A DNA stretch of 64,000 nt, taken from assembly GCF_900100735.1 (NCBI RefSeq), contig NZ_FNCJ01000021.1, forward strand, positions 62,001 through 126,000, in the 5' to 3' direction. The DNA comes from Paraburkholderia phenazinium (GTDB lineage: Bacteria > Pseudomonadota > Gammaproteobacteria > Burkholderiales > Burkholderiaceae). The translations under genes were made by a program, and so were the position numbers. Below, piece after piece: positions 1 to 9,112 of the stretch. The notes under the pieces are model-generated. The model did not search any database. It was not told the DNA's origin and saw only the letters and a program-made list of their open reading frames with translations. Each line of letters opens with the position of its first letter. The stretch's first letter is position 1.

Positions 1-1
1 T

Positions 2-931
2 CTCGCGAAGCCACTGCGGTCTTTGCTGATCACGGGTATCAAGCGCGATGTCGCGCTGCTCGAGCGTGTCCCCGTCCGGAGGGGCATATCGGTGACTGTA
101 CTGGACATCTCCTTGGACACCAATCGGACCGCGTTGCTTGCATTGCTTGAGCACGGAGTCAAAGTTGAATACTTCGATCATCACTTTGCCGGCACGATTC
201 CTGAACATTCCAACCTGAGCACATACATCGAGACGACGCCCGATATTTGCACGAGCTTGCTCGTTGACCGCCATCTGGGAGGGCAACACCGGCTCTGGGC
301 AATCGTTGGCGCCTATGGCGACAACCTTGCGCATGCGGCCGGAACGCTTGCTGACAGCTGCGGGCTCCAACCTGACCAGGTCGAACAACTGCGTGAACTG
401 GGAGAGTCTATCAACTACAACGCCTGTGGGGAGAGTGACGCGGACCTTCTGCTTCCTCCCGTGAGACTTTACGGACTGTTGCGCACTTATGCCGACCCAT
501 TCCTGTTCGCAGCGAACGAGCGGATTGTGCAAACGCTACGCGACGCTAGACGGCGCGACATGGAACTGGCGCTGAGGCTGCCGCCCAGCGCGGTGCTCTC
601 TGGCGGGGCCATATACGTCTTGCCCAATGAGGCATGGGCTCGAAGGGTGCAGAGCGTTTTCTCCAACTTTCTAGCCACAATGTCGCCTGATCGTGCCCAC
701 GCCGTCCTCACCATGGGAGTTCAGGGCGACTATACGGCGAGCGTGCGTGCGCCGCTCGCCAATCCCTACGGCGCGGATGAGCTTTGCAGACGGTTCGCAG
801 GCGGCAGCAGAGTCGCCGCGGCAGGCATCGGTCGTCTTTCGCATGATCGCCTGAGTGATTTCACGCTCGCATTCGACAGAGCGTTTGGGGTGGCGATGCG
901 TTGCCGCTTTGACCACGTGACCGGAGAGTGA
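2..931 (+). CDS. DHH-family phosphoesterase, 5' end outside the window
   Basis: The frame is open to the left edge, so the true start lies upstream and the N-terminal strand with the first Asp motif is missing. The visible 309 residues contain the signature Asp-His-His (FDHHFAG, codons at 176-184), which binds Mn2+ in this superfamily. Near the C-terminus there is a Gly-Gly-Ser-Arg stretch typical of the DHHA1 substrate-binding domain. Family members cleave phosphodiesters such as nanoRNA, pAp or cyclic dinucleotides; the substrate here cannot be told. It is followed within 10 bp by the decayed oxidoreductase-patatin gene on the same strand, so the two may once have been co-transcribed. Confidence 0.8.
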   Translation, partial: LAKPLRSLLITGIKRDVALLERVPVRRGISVTVLDISLDTNRTALLALLEHGVKVEYFDHHFAGTIPEHSNLSTYIETTPDICTSLLVDRHLGGQHRLWAIVGAYGDNLAHAAGTLADSCGLQPDQVEQLRELGESINYNACGESDADLLLPPVRLYGLLRTYADPFLFAANERIVQTLRDARRRDMELALRLPPSAVLSGGAIYVLPNEAWARRVQSVFSNFLATMSPDRAHAVLTMGVQGDYTASVRAPLANPYGADELCRRFAGGSRVAAAGIGRLSHDRLSDFTLAFDRAFGVAMRCRFDHVTGE

Positions 932-938
932 GGTGCTT

Positions 939-3154
939 GTGATAACAACGCGCGACATCGACTACCTGCCGCTCGAGCATTGCGCAGCGAAGACCAGACC
1001 GCCAGCATCATCATCTTGTGCGGTGAGAAGCACCTGCCGTATCAGCGCCCGCAATTGACGAAGGGGTTTCTCGGCAGCGAGCTCGACGTGCCGCAAATGG
1101 CTATTCACAGCCCCAGGTTCTACACCGAACGCCATATCGAACTGCTGCTCGGTGTACGTGCTGTCGGCGTCGGTCTGGCTGCACACACCGTTCGTACGTC
1201 GGACGCGCACACCTTTCACTACAGCAAGTTGCTGATCGCTACCGGAGCATCTGCGCGCGTGCCGGATTTGCCGAATGCGACAATCCGGGGCGTCTATAGC
1301 CTGCATAGCGCGGACGATGTCGCTGTGATTCGCGACGCTGCCGCCCATGCCGAACATGCTGTCGTCCTCGGGGCGAGCTTTGTCGGACTTGAGGTGGCAG
1401 CGTCATTGCGCACGCTCAGGTTGAATGTGACGTTGCTTGAACGTGGGCCGCGAGTTTTACCGCTGTTAGGCTCGCAAACCCTGTCGGACCAGTTCACGCG
1501 GCGATGTTCGGAGCGTGGCATCGACGTCTTGCTCAATCGCAGTATTTGCGAGTTCGTGGGAAAGGAATCCATCGAAGCGGTCGTGACCGACCAGGGCGAA
1601 TTGATGCAATGCGACCTTGTGGTGGTGGCAATCGGCGTCATGCCTAACTGCGAGTTTCTGCGCGGAAGCGGCCTCGCGCTCGAAGATGGCATTGTGGTGG
1701 ACGAGTTTCTGCGCTCGAGCGACCCGGACGTGTTCACCGCCGGCGATGTGGCGAGCTTTCCGGACCCGGTCTTTGGCGTGCGCCGGCGTATCGAGAACTA
1801 GGACAATGCGATCCGGCAGGGACGGCTCGCCGCGCGCAACATGCTGGGCGGCAGCTTTCCGTATCAGGACGTATCGATGTTCTATGGCAATGTGTTCGAT
1901 ATTTCATACAATTTCCTCGGCCGTATAGACGACGTCACTCAAACTGTCGAATGGGGTACGCTTGACGCCCATTGCTACTCACTGCTCTATCTGAAGAACG
2001 ATGTGTTGCAGGCGATGTTCTCGGTGGGGCGCACCGCCGAAGAGACCGCGGCGGCCGAGGAACTGATCCGGCGGCGAGTCAACCTGCATGCTTCGAAGGC
2101 GCGCCTACGCGATGAGGCTTTCCTGCTCGATACGCTGCCGGCGCAGACTGTGCTGATTCTGCAGGGCGGGGGTGCGCTCGGGGTGTTTGAATGCGGCGCG
2201 GTACGCGGACTCGAAGAGCGCGGGGTGCATCCGGATGTCGTGGCGGCGGTATCGATCGGCGCGTTCAACGGCGCGATCGTCGCGAGCCACCCGGGCGATG
2301 CGGCGAAGCCTCTCGCGGAGTTCTGGCGCGAACTCTCGATCACGTTGCCGGGTGTCGGCGATCCCTGCATTCATCAGGCGCTCCTGTCGTGGTACGTTTT
2401 GTACGCTGGCGTGTCCAATTTTTTGCAACCGCGCTGGTGGAACGCACTGTCTGGCTGCGAGACGCTCGTCCCATGGTGGACCAGTCTCTATGACGCGACA
2501 CCGATTACCCGCTTGATCACGCGCTACGTCGATTTCGAATTGCTCGGCCAAAGCCCGGTGCGCTTGCTGCTGAGCGCGGTGGATGTGGCGACGGGAGAGC
2601 GGCGCATCTTCGACAGCTACGTCGACCGGCTGACGCCGCAGCATCTGCTCGCCAGCGGAAGTCTGCCGCCCGGCCTCCCCTGGACTACAGTCAACGGCAA
2701 GCAGTACTGGGGTGGTGGAATTGTGAGCAATTCGCCGCTCGATCTCGTGATCGAAAGATGCGGCTCGATCGGCAAACGTGTTTTCGCCGTCGATCTGTTT
2801 TCGGGCACGAAGGCGCTGCCAGCGAATCTCCTCGAAGTAATGCTTAGGCGAGACGAGATTGTCTACACAGATCGAGTGCGTAATGACCTGCGTTTCGAAG
2901 AATACGCGAACGATTTCGGCGAACTGTTCCAGGACATCTTGCGCCGTGTCGATCCGCTCGAGGCAAGACGCATCCGCCAGAACCCGCGCTACATTCGCCT
3001 GATGGGTAACCGCGCGCCGATCCACGTCTCGCGAATCGAGTTACGTGAGGGCGCTTCCACCTCGTTTGTTCGGGATTACGATTTTTTTGCGGCTACCGTG
3101 CAGCAACTGCAGGAGCACGGCTATCAAGCGGCGCTTGAGCGTTCGCAACGTTGA
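939..3154 (+). pseudogene. decayed FAD-dependent oxidoreductase / patatin-like phospholipase (DUF3734-type) fusion gene
   Basis: One frame runs from about 980 to 3154 and is broken only by a TAG at 1799-1801. Up to about 2100 it encodes a ferredoxin-reductase-like NAD(P)/FAD oxidoreductase: GASFVGLE NAD loop, and a TAGDVA motif that binds FAD. From about 2150 it encodes a patatin domain (GGGALGVFECG oxyanion loop, nucleophile elbow AVSIG) and a DUF3734-like tail. Three lesions are visible. The N-terminus begins in another frame (ITTRDIDYL from the GTG at 939) and the FAD-binding GxGxxG segment is absent. The amber codon sits where relatives have Trp (RIE-x-W-DNA). The catalytic Asp of the patatin DGG motif is Gly (codon 2711-2713). 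The fusion could be natural; the present copy is very probably non-functional as an oxidoreductase, and its lipase part is suspect. Confidence 0.75.
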
Positions 3155-3190
3155 TATATCGGATCTGCCGCTATTTCCGCGCCTGCACGG

Positions 3191-3727
3191 CTAACCGGTA
3201 ATGCGCCAGAAGGCGGAGAGGGCGGGATGGATGACCTCGTTCCATCTCGGCCCGATGAACAGGCCATAATGGTCGCAATCTGGGATCGTCCACCTTTCCC
3301 GCCGGCTCGCCGGGATCGCGCTGCAGAGTGCCTGCGCGGCATGGGTTTGACCCGCTCCGGTGATGTCGTCGTGAGCGCCCTCGACGGTGCACAACGCCGT
3401 GCGGGAGATATCCTGCGGGCGGACGTGATGCGTGCCGGCCTGCCACGTTCCCAGGGCAAGCCGGTATTCTTGAAACGATACGCGAATCGTGTCGAGAAAG
3501 TAGTCTTCGGCCATGTCGAGTACCGAGCCAGGGACCATGCCTGCCAGGCGCGCGAGTTGCGCGCCTGGCAGGTGGCACTCGGCGCCGAATGGCATGAAGT
3601 GCATTTTGGAGCTGTTGAAGTGAAAGCCGAGGGTGACCAGTGGTGCATCAGCGTACCGGTGTACCTGGGCGAGATCGCGCCAGCGTGGGTGAGGGTGGAG
3701 CTTTATGCTGATTCCAACGCGGAGCAT
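3191..3727 (-). pseudogene. phaZ: 3' fragment of intracellular polyhydroxyalkanoate depolymerase
   Basis: The last roughly 115 codons (about 3191-3560) resemble the C-terminal half of intracellular PHB depolymerases: the YFLDTIR helix, a TVEGAHDDITGAGQT stretch carrying the catalytic Asp region, and CDHYGLF with the catalytic His. The N-terminal half with the nucleophile Ser is missing. The first 60 or so residues of the open frame, and 3728-3963 upstream, show no recognisable depolymerase sequence. The gene is therefore a truncated remnant. It lies tail to tail with the decayed patatin gene, and both point to a lost lipid or PHB storage function at this locus. Confidence 0.7.
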
Positions 3728-3963
3728 CCGTCCGAATGCGTGCCGATGAACTCCGTCGGGTCTGTTTCCGGTGCCGTCAACGGCTATATTTTTTCTACAT
3801 CGGTATCGATGCTACGGCCAGCGGATCACTACACACCGCGGGTGCGTGCGTGGCATGCGGCCGCGTTCCTGCCGGCAGAATCGGCATTGATCGCCTGGCA
3901 GCGCTGAGGGGAAAGTGCCTGCTTCTGGGACCGAACCAATCGTATGCGGAGAGGATGACCAAT

Positions 3964-4566
3964 CTATTGCAACTGATGTCCATCGCGGGTCACTCGAATT
4001 GCGGTTGCCTCCGTGTAGTCTGCCCTGATGTTATCGCCGATCTTCAGGTCGCCGAGCGGAAGACCCGACGAGGCAACCAGGGTCACGATGCGGGTTGGCC
4101 CACGCAGCGTCACCATCCGGTTCGCGGCGTCGATCTTTTCTACTGTCGCTACGACTTTAACCCGGTGTACAGACGTCGCGATTCCTCCTGATACCGGAGT
4201 CGTCACTTCGGTATCGACGCGCTCACGTATTCCCTTCGAGTCCACCTTGTCCGCGTGAAGCAACAAGGCACGCGTATAGGTGATATGGATCTTGTCGCCA
4301 ATCTTTAGCTTTTTGACATCACCCGCTTGCGGGTTGACCTCGACCCTCACTAGATTCCCATGACGCGCACGCAGCATCACACTGTTGGTATCAGGTTCGA
4401 CGCCAACAACAGTTGCCCTCGTATGGGTCACGCTCGTTCCCGAAAAGATGTCCGCGGTGCTCGCTGGAACCGTCTCATTAGCTGTCACTGCGAGCGCTTC
4501 AAAACCGAAGGAGCCGCACAGCGCAATTGCTACCAACATGAGCGCGCGTCGAATTATCGTTTGCAC
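3964..4566 (-). CDS. secreted protein with two internal repeats, function unknown
   Basis: I chose the GTG at 4566 because GGAG lies six bases upstream and a clean signal peptide follows (two Arg, hydrophobic core, FEALA cleavage region). The mature part of about 175 residues contains two similar beta-rich units. Each starts with ATV plus a Gly/Asp turn (VVGVEPDTNSV, VEKIDAANRMV) and ends with LKIGD plus a basic or acidic strand. This looks like an internal duplication of an OB/SH3-like periplasmic domain. I do not recognise the family. A longer upstream start at 4650 is possible but has no ribosome site and would bury the signal peptide. A weak FNR-like box lies about 170 bp upstream. Confidence 0.7.
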   Translation of the reverse strand: MQTIIRRALMLVAIALCGSFGFEALAVTANETVPASTADIFSGTSVTHTRATVVGVEPDTNSVMLRARHGNLVRVEVNPQAGDVKKLKIGDKIHITYTRALLLHADKVDSKGIRERVDTEVTTPVSGGIATSVHRVKVVATVEKIDAANRMVTLRGPTRIVTLVASSGLPLGDLKIGDNIRADYTEATAIRVTRDGHQLQ

Positions 4567-4738
4567 GTGAATCTCCAGAATTTGGGCCCGGATTCGATGA
4601 TTGATACTGTCTTCGATGAGATATTTACGATGCCACGACGCGCTCGCCAACCTTTTATCCCGGTCATAAAGAGGCTCTGCAAGTGCTGCTAGTGGAACAG
4701 CACCTGTGCAAACTATAACGACAGCGGCTCACCATGAC

Positions 4739-4752
4739 TTGACATGGCTCAA
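4739..4752 (-). promoter_or_regulatory. weak FNR/Anr-like box
   Basis: TTGACATGGCTCAA matches the FNR-type pattern TTGAT-N4-ATCAA imperfectly, with one half-site reading TTGAC and the other CTCAA. It lies about 170 bp upstream of the secreted repeat protein. Taken alone it would be ignored; it is listed because stronger boxes recur in the next 18 kb. Confidence 0.25.
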
Positions 4753-4787
4753 TCGAAACACCAACTGCCGGGATTGGATCGGACTTG

Positions 4788-5369
4788 TCATTGGTAACCG
4801 GGCAAGCCGATCTGTTCGACACGCTGCGGAACCCGTCGTATCCGGTCAACGTCGACGCCCATACGCCCAAGCCGGGCGAGCATCGCGGCATAAGTTGCCT
4901 CATCCATCTCTGGCGTGCGTGACAGTATCCACACCAGGTTGCCATCGGCCATGCAGCGGATCGTGTAACGATATTCAGGGTCCACATACGCAGTAACTAT
5001 CACCAGCTCGAAAGGCCAGATCAGGCTCACTCGCCATTTGGTGTTGCCGGTTCCAGGCATGACCTTGGCAACGAAGTGGCTGCCGCTGACCGGTTGGTCG
5101 AAATCATGTCGGCGCCCAAGGTACTCGTCGTCGATCTGGCCATTGCGACGCAGTGTCCACTCATCGCAATTGCCCACGTAATCGTACTCGCTCAGAAACG
5201 GTGTATCCGCGATCACGTACCATCTGCCCATGTACCGTTCCAGATCAATCGACGCGCCCGCCACGCAGGCGGATTGATCAATCTTGGCCCGCGCCGTAGT
5301 GGCCGGATCGTACGCACACCCAGCGACACAGACAACAAGTGATGCGAGACACGCTGCTAGCCTGCGCAT
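4788..5369 (-). CDS. lipocalin-family lipoprotein (Blc-like)
   Basis: The protein has a lipoprotein signal (MRRLAACLASLVVCVAGC, lipobox VAGC) and then the lipocalin motif GRWYVIADTP. Lipid-binding outer-membrane lipocalins of the Blc type are about 175-190 residues long; this one has 193. A DPEYRYTIR strand and a C-terminal helix follow, as in the family. I start at the ATG at 5369, which puts the signal peptide at the N-terminus; a TTG start at 5405 would add 12 residues with no clear ribosome site. The likely role is binding or carrying membrane lipids under stress. A symmetrical FNR-type box lies 93 bp upstream. Confidence 0.85.
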   Translation of the reverse strand: MRRLAACLASLVVCVAGCAYDPATTARAKIDQSACVAGASIDLERYMGRWYVIADTPFLSEYDYVGNCDEWTLRRNGQIDDEYLGRRHDFDQPVSGSHFVAKVMPGTGNTKWRVSLIWPFELVIVTAYVDPEYRYTIRCMADGNLVWILSRTPEMDEATYAAMLARLGRMGVDVDRIRRVPQRVEQIGLPGYQ

Positions 5370-5461
5370 AGTGACCGCCCAGTCAATTTCGGTTCGTCCC
5401 GGCAACGGAGGATTGGACGCACGCCGTATGGGTCATTCGACCGCATTTCACCGACAGGTCG

Positions 5462-5475
5462 TTGACCTGGGTCAA
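5462..5475 (-). promoter_or_regulatory. FNR/Anr-type box upstream of the lipocalin gene
   Basis: TTGACCTGGGTCAA is a perfect inverted repeat (TTGAC-N4-GTCAA) and fits the broader Anr/Dnr pattern TTGAY-N4-RTCAA. Its right end lies 93 bp before the lipocalin ATG. Confidence 0.45.
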
Positions 5476-5618
5476 TTGGAAGCCGCGTCACCAGACTGTG
5501 CTCGACTTACGAAAGGGCCTTCATAGCGAACCTGATCGCACGGAAATAGCCTCGAGCCACAGGCGATTTTCCCGCAGTGCAAAGGCGTTGGCTGCGGGGA
5601 CGGCGCCAGGTCATTCAC

Positions 5619-5632
5619 TTGATGTGGATCAT
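5619..5632 (+). promoter_or_regulatory. FNR/Anr-type box upstream of the flavodoxin gene
   Basis: TTGATGTGGATCAT matches TTGAT-N4-ATCAA at 9 of the 10 conserved positions. It ends 87 bp before the flavodoxin ATG, a normal distance for an activator site. The rest of 5406-5719 holds no gene that I can support. Confidence 0.55.
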
Positions 5633-5719
5633 GAAAGAGCAGATTGATGGTCGTATGCTGGTTGCGTGCATCCACGTCGATAAACGCGATGCCGCCTTGC
5701 GTGTAAATGGAGGCTGTCT

Positions 5720-6226
5720 ATGCCAGACGCCAGAATTCTCGTCGTTTATTTTTCGAGGTCCGGCACGACGCGGAGGCTTGCGAAGTCACTCGCCGAGCGG
5801 CTAAACGCAGACATCGAGGAGATTTGCGACTACCGCAACCGGTCAGGTCCAGGGGGCTATCTGCGCTCGCTGATTCAAGCAATAAGGCAGCGTCCAGCCG
5901 AAATCGTTCCGCACGAACTTGACGTGGCGTCCTACGATCTTGTCATCATCGGCACTCCGGTCTGGGCGGGCTCGGTCTCGACTCCGGTACGCGCCTATCT
6001 GGCTGAGAACAGCCCGTACTTTCGCCACGTAGCGTTCTTTTGCTGCCTCGGCGGGCGGGGAAGTGAGTCCGCGTTCAGCCAGATGCGCGCACTCGCCGCG
6101 ATGCCGCCGCTAGCTGAACTCAAGGTCAGCGCCGGCGATTTAAAGCGCGGAGAGGAGAACAGGTTGATCCACGGGTTCGTCGACAAAGTGATGCACAAGC
6201 TCACCGAAATCAGTACTCGGGAATAG
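5720..6226 (+). CDS. flavodoxin-family protein
   Basis: The N-terminal VVYFSRSGTTRRLA is the FMN phosphate-binding loop of flavodoxins, and VIIGTPVWAGSVSTPVRAYL is the second conserved FMN-contacting segment. The 168-residue length fits a single flavodoxin-like domain, probably a cytosolic FMN-dependent electron carrier or quinone/disulfide reductase. The ATG has GGAGG six bases upstream. An FNR-type box in the promoter suggests induction at low oxygen. It is convergent with the decayed efflux operon. Confidence 0.85.
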   Translation: MPDARILVVYFSRSGTTRRLAKSLAERLNADIEEICDYRNRSGPGGYLRSLIQAIRQRPAEIVPHELDVASYDLVIIGTPVWAGSVSTPVRAYLAENSPYFRHVAFFCCLGGRGSESAFSQMRALAAMPPLAELKVSAGDLKRGEENRLIHGFVDKVMHKLTEISTRE

Positions 6227-6247
6227 CTGTATTGATGCATGCGGGTG

Positions 6248-7827
6248 CTATTTTCTGGAGGCAACGAAAACGTGTGCTTTGGCGCAGGCGCGGCGTGTAA
6301 CTGCAGGCCCAATTCCGATCGCTGCGGTTCGCTGATCACTGGTGCGCGGGATTCGCTCCGAATCGCCCGAAGCGCGCCATCCTCCGCCCATCGCGACGAA
6401 CAACTGCGCGCTATCGAGGCAGCGTTGCCCTCGGGCTTTGGCATAACCAGGCCGCGCCTGGTCGAAGAGCCGCTGGGCGTCGAGGACCTGCAGGAAGCGG
6501 GCCTGTCCGAACTGATGGCTAGCCTGCGACAGTTCACGCGAAGCCTGAGACGCATCCAGTGCGTTGCGTTGCGCATCGAGCGCTTGCGCGTCGTGTTTGA
6601 GCGCGCGCAGTGTGTCGGCCACCTGCCCGAAGGCGGCCAGCACCGTTTGCCGGTAGGTGCCGAGCTGGGCGCGTAGGCATCGACCGCTTGCTGCCTTTGC
6701 GCTTCGAGCGTACCGCCGTGAAAGAGTGGGCCGCTCAAACCGCCGGCCAGCGCCCACAATCCACTCGAGCGATCCAGAACGGCTCCCAGGCCGCCCGCTG
6801 CCTGAGTCCGGGACGGGCTCAGCGTGATGTCCGGGTAAAGCTGCGCGGTGGCGACGCCTATCGCTGCGCTTGCGGCGTGGAGCTGCGCCTCGGACGCGAG
6901 GATGTCGGGACGCACATGCACCATGTTCGAAGGAACGCTGACCGGCAAGTCGAGTGGCAGCTCGAACTTTGGTGAGCGCCACTCTGCAGGCGTTTTGCCG
7001 ACCAGCACGGTAGTCGCATCGTTGGCGGCACTGAGCTGTTGTTCCAGCGGGGGCATGAGCGCGCCGTCGGCGGCAAGCTGGCTCTGCGCGCTCATTAAGT
7101 CGGTGGTGGCGGCTTTGCCCGCTTCCTGCTCGAGCCGCACAAGCTCGAGGTCGTGCTGATCGGACGAGATAACGTCCTTGAGCGCGTTAATCTGCTCGCG
7201 GGCAGACGCGATGTTGACCGCCTGCACGACGGCATTGCCCGTGAGCGAGAGCCACGCCGCCGCCAGCTCATACCGTTCGAACTGGGCAAGCGCAGTCTGC
7301 TCCTCTATTTGCCGCCGGACGCCACCGAACAGATCGGCGTCATAGCTCACGGTGGGCCCGACGCTAAACAGCGTGCCGACCAGATAGCCCGAACCGGTGT
7401 TGCCGCCGGCGCTCGTGCGCGTGCGCGAGGCGCCCGCGCCCAGCGAGACCTGCGGGTACAGCCCACCGCGCACCGCCAGTATGGCCTGTTGCGCTTCGGC
7501 CAGCGTCGCGCGTGCCGTATCGAGGGTGGGGCTGCCGGCGATCGCCGTCGTGAGCGTGTCGTTCAACTGCGGCGACTGGAACAGACTCCACCACTGGGCC
7601 ACCACCTGTTCGCCGAACTGCAGATGTTGCTGGGCATCGGTGCTGCCGGCGGAAGGAAGCGTGAGCGGCGAGCGCGAGTAGCCAGCCGAGGGCGATGATG
7701 CAGGGCGGGTAAAGTCCGGACCGACAACGCAGCCCGACAGAGCAGCCAGCAGCGCAGACAACAGACATAGCCCCCCGACGCAGAGCATCCAGAAGCGCGG
7801 CTCGCGGGTGGTTGACCTGTTACTCAT
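6248..7827 (-). pseudogene. NodT-type outer-membrane efflux lipoprotein, frameshifted
   Basis: The start at 7827 overlaps the end of the permease gene. The product begins with a lipoprotein signal (lipobox LSGC) and has the repeated helical regions of TolC/OprM-like channels. At about 6675 the correct reading moves to another frame: the sequence reads QQAVDAY, then continues as AQLGTYRQTVLAAFGQVADTL one base out of register. The family pattern would be restored by one extra base, so this is a one-base deletion or an assembly error. The second part runs to the stop at 6248 and includes LFVAMGGGW, typical of the C-terminus. Without correction, the last quarter of the channel is lost. Confidence 0.75.
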
Positions 7828-9112
7828 AGCGCAGCGCCTCGATCGGATCGACCCGGGAAGCCTTGCGCGCCGGGTAGTAGCCGAAAAAGATGCCCACCGC
7901 CGCGGAAAAAAGAAAGCCGCCGCACACCGCTGCGGGTGAGAGCAGGACCGGCCAGTGGGCGACAACGGTAATCAGTTCGGAAGCGACGATGCCAAAGACG
8001 ATTCCGGCAATTCCGCATGTCACGCTCAGAAATACCGCTTCGACGAGAAACACCAGCAGCACATGCAGCCGGCGCGCGCCGATGGCCATGCACAGGCCAA
8101 TTTCGCGGGTACGCTCGGTCACCGATACCAGCAGGATGTTCATGATGCCGATGCCGCCAACCAGCAGCGAGATCGATGCGACCGTCGCGAGCAGCAAAGC
8201 CATGATATGGCTGCTTCCCTCGGCGGTTTCGGCAATCTGGCTCAGGTTGCGCACGGCGAAGTCACTGGCGTCCTCCGCGCGGAGGTGGTGGCGGCGACGT
8301 AGCGTCTCGCTTACCTGCACGATTGCTGTATTGACCTGCTGCGGGCTGACCGCCTGCACGTAGATCTGGTTCACGTAGCCGGTCAGGCGGGGCGTCAGAC
8401 CATACGGATCCTGCGGCGGGGAGAAATACGCGTCGCCTGCACCCTGCACCTGGCTGGGCACTGCCACACCCAGCACTTTCTGCTCGGCGGCGGTGAATGG
8501 AATCATCAGCACATCGTCCTGGTCCTGACCATACGTGCTTTGCCCCTTGCCGACGAGCAGGCCGATTACGCGCACCGGCATACCCTTGACCAGGATCATC
8601 GCGCCCACCGGGTTTTCTCCGGGGCTGAACAATTGCTGATAGACGGTCTGGCCGATCAGCGCGACCATCGCTGCATTGCGCTCGTCGTCAGGGCTAATGG
8701 GCCGCCCTGCAGCGACTCGCCAGCTCGCCGTGCCGAGGTAGGAGGGGGCGATGCCCTGGATACTCGTCGACCAGTTCTGGTTGCCGTATTCGACCTGACC
8801 GATCTGGCGGATCAGGTAACTGACCGCACCGACAGCGGGATCTTCGCGGCGCAGCGCCTGGGCGTCCGAGACAGTCAGCGTGGAGGCGCTGCCACTGCCG
8901 GAACGCACGCCGGTCATCGTGGTGGCCCCTGGCAGAATCACCAGAAGATTGGTGCCGAGGCTCTCGATCTGCCGCCTGACCGCCTCGTTGGCGCCTTGCC
9001 CGACGGCGACCATCGCGATCAATGCGGCGACGCCGATGAAAACGCCGAGCATCGTCAATGCTGCACGCATCTTGTTGCGCCCAAGCGCCTGCGCTGCCGC
9101 GAGCAAGATCAT
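7820..9112 (-). CDS. MacB-like ABC transporter permease (FtsX/MacB fold)
   Basis: The 430-residue protein has the MacB permease layout: one N-terminal membrane helix (MLGVFIGVAALIAMVAVGQG), a large periplasmic domain, then three helices near the C-terminus, with the family motifs NILLVSVTERTREIGL and PARKASRVDPIEALRYE. The ATG at 9112 shares its A with the TGA of the ATPase gene (TGATG), implying coupled translation. It is the only gene in this four-gene efflux set without a visible lesion. It would need the separate ATPase encoded upstream, and that gene is interrupted. Confidence 0.85.
   Translation of the reverse strand: MILLAAAQALGRNKMRAALTMLGVFIGVAALIAMVAVGQGANEAVRRQIESLGTNLLVILPGATTMTGVRSGSGSASTLTVSDAQALRREDPAVGAVSYLIRQIGQVEYGNQNWSTSIQGIAPSYLGTASWRVAAGRPISPDDERNAAMVALIGQTVYQQLFSPGENPVGAMILVKGMPVRVIGLLVGKGQSTYGQDQDDVLMIPFTAAEQKVLGVAVPSQVQGAGDAYFSPPQDPYGLTPRLTGYVNQIYVQAVSPQQVNTAIVQVSETLRRRHHLRAEDASDFAVRNLSQIAETAEGSSHIMALLLATVASISLLVGGIGIMNILLVSVTERTREIGLCMAIGARRLHVLLVFLVEAVFLSVTCGIAGIVFGIVASELITVVAHWPVLLSPAAVCGGFLFSAAVGIFFGYYPARKASRVDPIEALRYE

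Noticed and set aside
3227..3907. 226-codon rightward frame over the PHB depolymerase fragment
   Set aside because: The complementary strand carries clear depolymerase motifs; this frame has none and its continuation past 3730 is unconserved.
5995..6247. Extension of the NodT frame past the frameshift towards the flavodoxin gene
   Set aside because: After about 6675 this frame is Arg/Ser-rich nonsense; the real C-terminus is in the frame ending at 6248.
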